A DNA stretch of 7,203 nucleotides from Planctomycetaceae bacterium. GTDB taxonomy: Bacteria > Planctomycetota > Planctomycetia > Pirellulales > Thermoguttaceae. Each line of letters opens with the position of its first letter. Positions within the stretch are counted from its first letter, which is position 1. Positions 4,482 through 7,203 of this stretch are shown piece after piece. The stretch spans positions 1 to 7,203 of the forward strand of contig JAISBG010000435.1 in the NCBI GenBank assembly GCA_031266315.1, read 5' to 3'. Both the position numbers and the translations under genes were made by a program. The notes below the pieces were generated by a model. It worked only from the letters and a program-made list of their open reading frames with translations, was not told where the DNA came from and ran no database searches.

Positions 4482-7203
4482 TCTTGTTTCAACCCTTGCT
4501 CTTGCTCTTGAATCCAGTAAATTCAATGCCGGATTAAAAGAATCCGGTGATCTTGTTGATGGTTTGGGAAATCGTACCGCACACATGACCCAAACCCTGA
4601 AAACAGCAAGTATTGCTTTGGCGGGGTTATTCGCCAGTAGTAAAGTAATTGGTTTTACTAGAAGTGTAATCAATGCGGCATCACAAGCCCAAGACTTGGA
4701 CTTGAAATTTCGTACAGTATTCAAAAGTATTGGATATGAAGCGGAAAAAACATCTCTAAAAATTCAAAAAGAATTTAACAGAACGACCGGTTCCGCGCAA
4801 CAACTTCTTTTAACAACCGGTAATGTTCTTACTTCAATGGGGATCGGGCAACGTACCGCTCTCCAATTTGCCGGAAAAATATCGGAATTATCAATTCAAA
4901 TTGCCGCTCTTCATGGTATTTCCGAAGAGGCGGTTTCCGATGCGTTTTCTTCGGCAATGATGGGACAAACACGATCATTGCGAAGTTATGGAATTGCGAT
5001 AGAAGAGAGTGCTCTCAAAGCAGAAATTGCCACACAAAAAAAGAAAGGGGTTATTTTTGCAACCGAAAAAGAAGCACGGGCAAACGCCATTCTTACTTTA
5101 TCATTCAAACAATCTCATAATGCGATTGCTGCTTACAGTAATATTTCCGAACGATATTCAGAGCAATCCCGAAAGTTTCAAGAAAATCTTGGCGAACTAC
5201 AAGAAGCGATAGGCGATGCCTTTACAAAACCAGCCGCCAGAGTTTTGAGTTTTGCTAATAAATATATCGAAAAATTTACTTCATTAGATCAATCAACAAT
5301 TGCTTTCGTTTCAACGGTTGGTTTGGGCGTAACGTCTCTTGGTATTTTGGCAAGCGGTTATAAAATTGTTACGGGGGTTATCGGAACCTATAACGCAATT
5401 CAACAAGCGGCTACCGCGGCGCAAGCAATCGCGACAGAAGCAACAAAAAATAATACCGCAGCATCGACAATAGATACCGAAACAACATTAGCCCACGCAA
5501 CGGCAACAGCAACAGACCGTACCGAAGTTGCATTAAGAACTTCGACGATAGGTAAAAGTGTAACAACAGAAAAACTCGCTGCAACCGAAACTGCCAAGTG
5601 GACTGCGGCACTCAAAGCAAATACTGCAACATCGGCGACAAATCGTAATGAAATTGCAACAAGAACTTTGGCAATAGATAAAATTATAGCGACAGAAAAA
5701 CTCGCTACGATAGAAACTGCCAAGTGGACAAAAGCATTATCTTTGAATGCGAATCGTTTCAAAAATTCAGAGCAAATTCAGTTACGATCTACAGTAGTCA
5801 AAGAGACTGCAACAGCAGAGAAATTTGCCGCGGCAGAAACTGCCAAATGGACGAAAGCATTAACCTTAAATGCAAGTCGTTTCAAAAATTCAAAGCAAAT
5901 TCAATTACGAGCAACAGTTATAAAAGAGGTTGCAACAGCAGAAGAATTAGTTACCGTAGCAACCAACACATGGACGACAGCATTACAAGCAAATTCTGTT
6001 GCATTAACACAAAATATTGCTTTAGCTGAAAAATTAGCAAGTATCAATCCTGCGGCATTAGCAACACAAACGGTTGCCGGTACCGCACAAACGGCAATAC
6101 CTGCCAATGCTAATACCGTACCAGTAACAACAGCGGCGAAACCAATAACAACAGCCGCGAATCGTACCATAAAAATTGCTAACGATGCCGCGCAAACCGC
6201 TAGCCAAACAGCACAAACTGCAAACAACGCCGCAACAACGGCAACACATACCGCAACAACTGCGACACGCGCCGCAACAACGGCGACCAATGCCGCTACG
6301 GTAGCAACCCGTACCGCACAAACAGTAACACAAACTGTAACTCTAGGCATGGCTAATGCCGGCAATCATGTGTCAACAATGGTTGCAGGTAATAATGTAG
6401 CAACTAATATGAATAGTGCCTCTGTCGGGTTAAATTCTGTCATTATGGCAGGATCGGCACTAACACCTGCAAGAAAAGCAATTGCAGCACCGGCAACATC
6501 ATTAACACAAGTACCCGTTCCACATCCACCTAAAATACCAGTTCCATATCAACGAGTACCCGTTCCACATCCGCCAATAGATAATGTTTCAAAACTCTAT
6601 GCGGCTAGTTTTTTACCATTTAGAAAGTTAGCTGATGCGAGCAGATATGTTGGGGGAGGTATTGCAACAGGGGCAAAAAGTTTAGCTTTTAGTACGTATA
6701 ATAATGTTTTACCGTCTATGATAGCGGGAGGGCGTAGTGCGGTTTTGAATCCTGGTCGAACTTTGGCAACCGCGGCTCTCGGAGTGCCAAATATGATTGC
6801 CGGTGTACCCGTTCGTGGTGTCGGTTTATTAACAAAATCGTTTTCCGGTCTTAGCAAAACTTTGACGACTTTAGCGAAACATATTCCATTTGTAGGAAAA
6901 GCTTTTGCTGGTTTTCTTGGTCCGGTTGGTGCGATTGTTGGAATCGGTGCCGGAATTTGGGCAGGTCTCAAAGCATTGAAAGCAGCTCCAATGGCACTTG
7001 AATGGGTCATTGATAAAGTTAGTAACATTTTTACTAAAGAAAATATTAGTAAGGTATTTTCCAGCGCGTTGTCAATGGGAAAAAACGTATTATCAGGTGC
7101 CGCTAACTTGGTTGCCGGTGCGTGGCATGGTATTGAGGAAGTCGGTTTGCGCACTATTTTTGCGGGTGTTAATTTTTTTTCCGAAACAAAATATAAAACC
7201 GAT
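4474..7203 (+). CDS. Tail tape measure protein, 5' part (no stop in window)
   Basis: The frame is open for 910 codons from GTG 4474 to the window edge. The N-terminal ~270 residues (VSDLVSTLALALESSKFNAG..., then long Ala/Gln/Ser-rich helices including GQTRSLRSYGI) resemble the core of phage tape measure proteins. A hydrophobic segment follows at about 274-295. Next come four to five 41-44-residue repeats (about 322-518), an Ala/Thr heptad array (572-627), and a Pro-rich linker with VPVPHPP twice (680-701). A second strong hydrophobic segment with GxxxG-like spacing (810-830) follows. Tape measure proteins fix tail length and help DNA pass the host membrane. From the known ~0.15 nm per residue, 910 residues imply a tail of at least about 135 nm (inference). 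The start overlaps the chaperone extension by 8 bases. Confidence 0.93.
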   Translation, partial: MSDLVSTLALALESSKFNAGLKESGDLVDGLGNRTAHMTQTLKTASIALAGLFASSKVIGFTRSVINAASQAQDLDLKFRTVFKSIGYEAEKTSLKIQKEFNRTTGSAQQLLLTTGNVLTSMGIGQRTALQFAGKISELSIQIAALHGISEEAVSDAFSSAMMGQTRSLRSYGIAIEESALKAEIATQKKKGVIFATEKEARANAILTLSFKQSHNAIAAYSNISERYSEQSRKFQENLGELQEAIGDAFTKPAARVLSFANKYIEKFTSLDQSTIAFVSTVGLGVTSLGILASGYKIVTGVIGTYNAIQQAATAAQAIATEATKNNTAASTIDTETTLAHATATATDRTEVALRTSTIGKSVTTEKLAATETAKWTAALKANTATSATNRNEIATRTLAIDKIIATEKLATIETAKWTKALSLNANRFKNSEQIQLRSTVVKETATAEKFAAAETAKWTKALTLNASRFKNSKQIQLRATVIKEVATAEELVTVATNTWTTALQANSVALTQNIALAEKLASINPAALATQTVAGTAQTAIPANANTVPVTTAAKPITTAANRTIKIANDAAQTASQTAQTANNAATTATHTATTATRAATTATNAATVATRTAQTVTQTVTLGMANAGNHVSTMVAGNNVATNMNSASVGLNSVIMAGSALTPARKAIAAPATSLTQVPVPHPPKIPVPYQRVPVPHPPIDNVSKLYAASFLPFRKLADASRYVGGGIATGAKSLAFSTYNNVLPSMIAGGRSAVLNPGRTLATAALGVPNMIAGVPVRGVGLLTKSFSGLSKTLTTLAKHIPFVGKAFAGFLGPVGAIVGIGAGIWAGLKALKAAPMALEWVIDKVSNIFTKENISKVFSSALSMGKNVLSGAANLVAGAWHGIEEVGLRTIFAGVNFFSETKYKTD
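5437..6027 (+). repeat. Tandem 41-44-codon repeats in the tape measure gene
   Basis: Units begin at about 5437, 5569, 5695, 5818 and 5941, with spacings of 132, 126, 123 and 123 bases. A shortened unit begins at 5941 and another EKLA restarts at 6028. The core is E-K-[LF]-A-x-x-E-T-A-K-W-T-x-A-L. Trp codons lie at 5599, 5725, 5848 and 5971. The units at 5695 and 5818 match at 32 of 41 residues by hand alignment and share exact DNA such as CGTTTCAAAAATTCA, so this duplication is recent. Confidence 0.85.
6187..6354 (+). repeat. 21-base (heptad) Ala/Thr repeat array
   Basis: Eight consecutive seven-codon units follow the pattern [AT]-A-x-T-[AV]-[TSN]-x: AAQTASQ, TAQTANN, AATTATH, TATTATR, AATTATN, AATVATR, TAQTVTQ, TVTLGMA. 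The central units also match in DNA (GCCGCAACAACGGC-type cores). The heptad period suggests a helical bundle made of small residues. Confidence 0.8.
6511..6576 (+). repeat. Duplicated Pro-rich motif (VPVPHPP)
   Basis: VPVPHPP is encoded at 6511-6531 and 6556-6576 with nearly identical DNA (GTACCCGTTCCACATCC in both). Between them lies a related KIPVPYQR. It is probably an extended hinge between the Ala/Thr array and the hydrophobic C-terminal region of the tape measure protein. Confidence 0.8.

Noticed and set aside
5037..5043. In-frame A AAA AAG heptamer inside the tape measure gene, leading to a -1 frame open to 5212
   Set aside because: The -1 product is a Lys/Leu/Phe-rich tail of about 56 residues that looks like a shadow of the real frame. 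A-rich heptamers are frequent in this AT-rich window, and no known tape measure biology calls for it.
5901..6365. Long open frame on the minus strand (154 codons), with a similar one at 5400-5762
   Set aside because: It is the antisense of the Ala/Thr-rich repeats (GCA/ACA codons), which gives a Val/Ala/Cys-rich translation with no stops. The plus-strand tape measure frame fully explains the region.
6597..7154. Minus-strand open frame of 185 codons
   Set aside because: It lies wholly antisense to the tape measure gene, with no convincing ribosome binding site and an unrecognisable Ala/Pro-rich product. I regard it as a shadow frame.
7173..7180. T8 run with an in-frame T TTT TTT near the window end
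   Set aside because: Only 23 bases follow it, so neither the alternative frame nor any downstream structure can be judged.

Overview
The window is one continuous plus-strand block of a tailed phage or prophage, from the end of a head-side gene to inside the tail tape measure gene. I read it as a siphovirus-type (long flexible tail) neck and tail module. The gene order is head-closure-like protein, HK97-gp10-like protein, tail-terminator-like protein, tail tube candidate, tail assembly chaperone with a -1 frameshift, then a very long tape measure gene. The base composition is AT-rich, with A-ending codons and clear AGGAG/GGAG ribosome binding sites. This fits a bacterial host using standard Shine-Dalgarno initiation and the standard code. 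I cannot name the host. Nothing distinguishes a free phage from a prophage: there is no integrase, attachment site, tRNA or insertion sequence.

Layout: 1-303 is the 3' end of an unrecognised charged protein. 338-1201 is a papain-like cysteine peptidase homologue with a readable Gln/Cys/His/Asn set. 1229-1720 is a membrane-anchored coiled-coil protein. 1745-1930 is a 61-residue protein with a classical C2HC zinc finger. 1933-2331, 2328-2726 and 2723-3145 are three neck/tail-completion genes coupled by ATGA overlaps. 3148-3654 is the probable tail tube protein. 3727-4161 is the short chaperone and, by -1 frameshifting at 4062-4068, also encodes a 251-residue long form ending at 4481. 4474 to the window end is the tape measure gene (GTG start, 910 codons, no stop reached).

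How they work together: in known siphophages the closure and gp10-like proteins finish the head-tail joint, the terminator caps the tube, and the tube protein polymerises around the tape measure. The short and long chaperones keep the tape measure soluble and recruit tube subunits. The peptidase, membrane protein and zinc-finger protein are not standard members of this series and form an unusual three-gene stretch on the head side of the tail genes.

The best-supported special observation is the programmed frameshift. A perfect A AAA AAC heptamer lies in the right frame, 9 bases after the stop that opens the -1 frame, and is followed by a long hairpin. The -1 frame has no usual start codon for about 160 bases although it encodes protein-like sequence. 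The tape measure gene also holds three repeat systems: 41-44-residue units with a regularly spaced Trp, an Ala/Thr heptad array, and a duplicated Pro-rich motif. There is no gene-free stretch longer than 300 bases; the longest gap is 72 bases (3655-3726).
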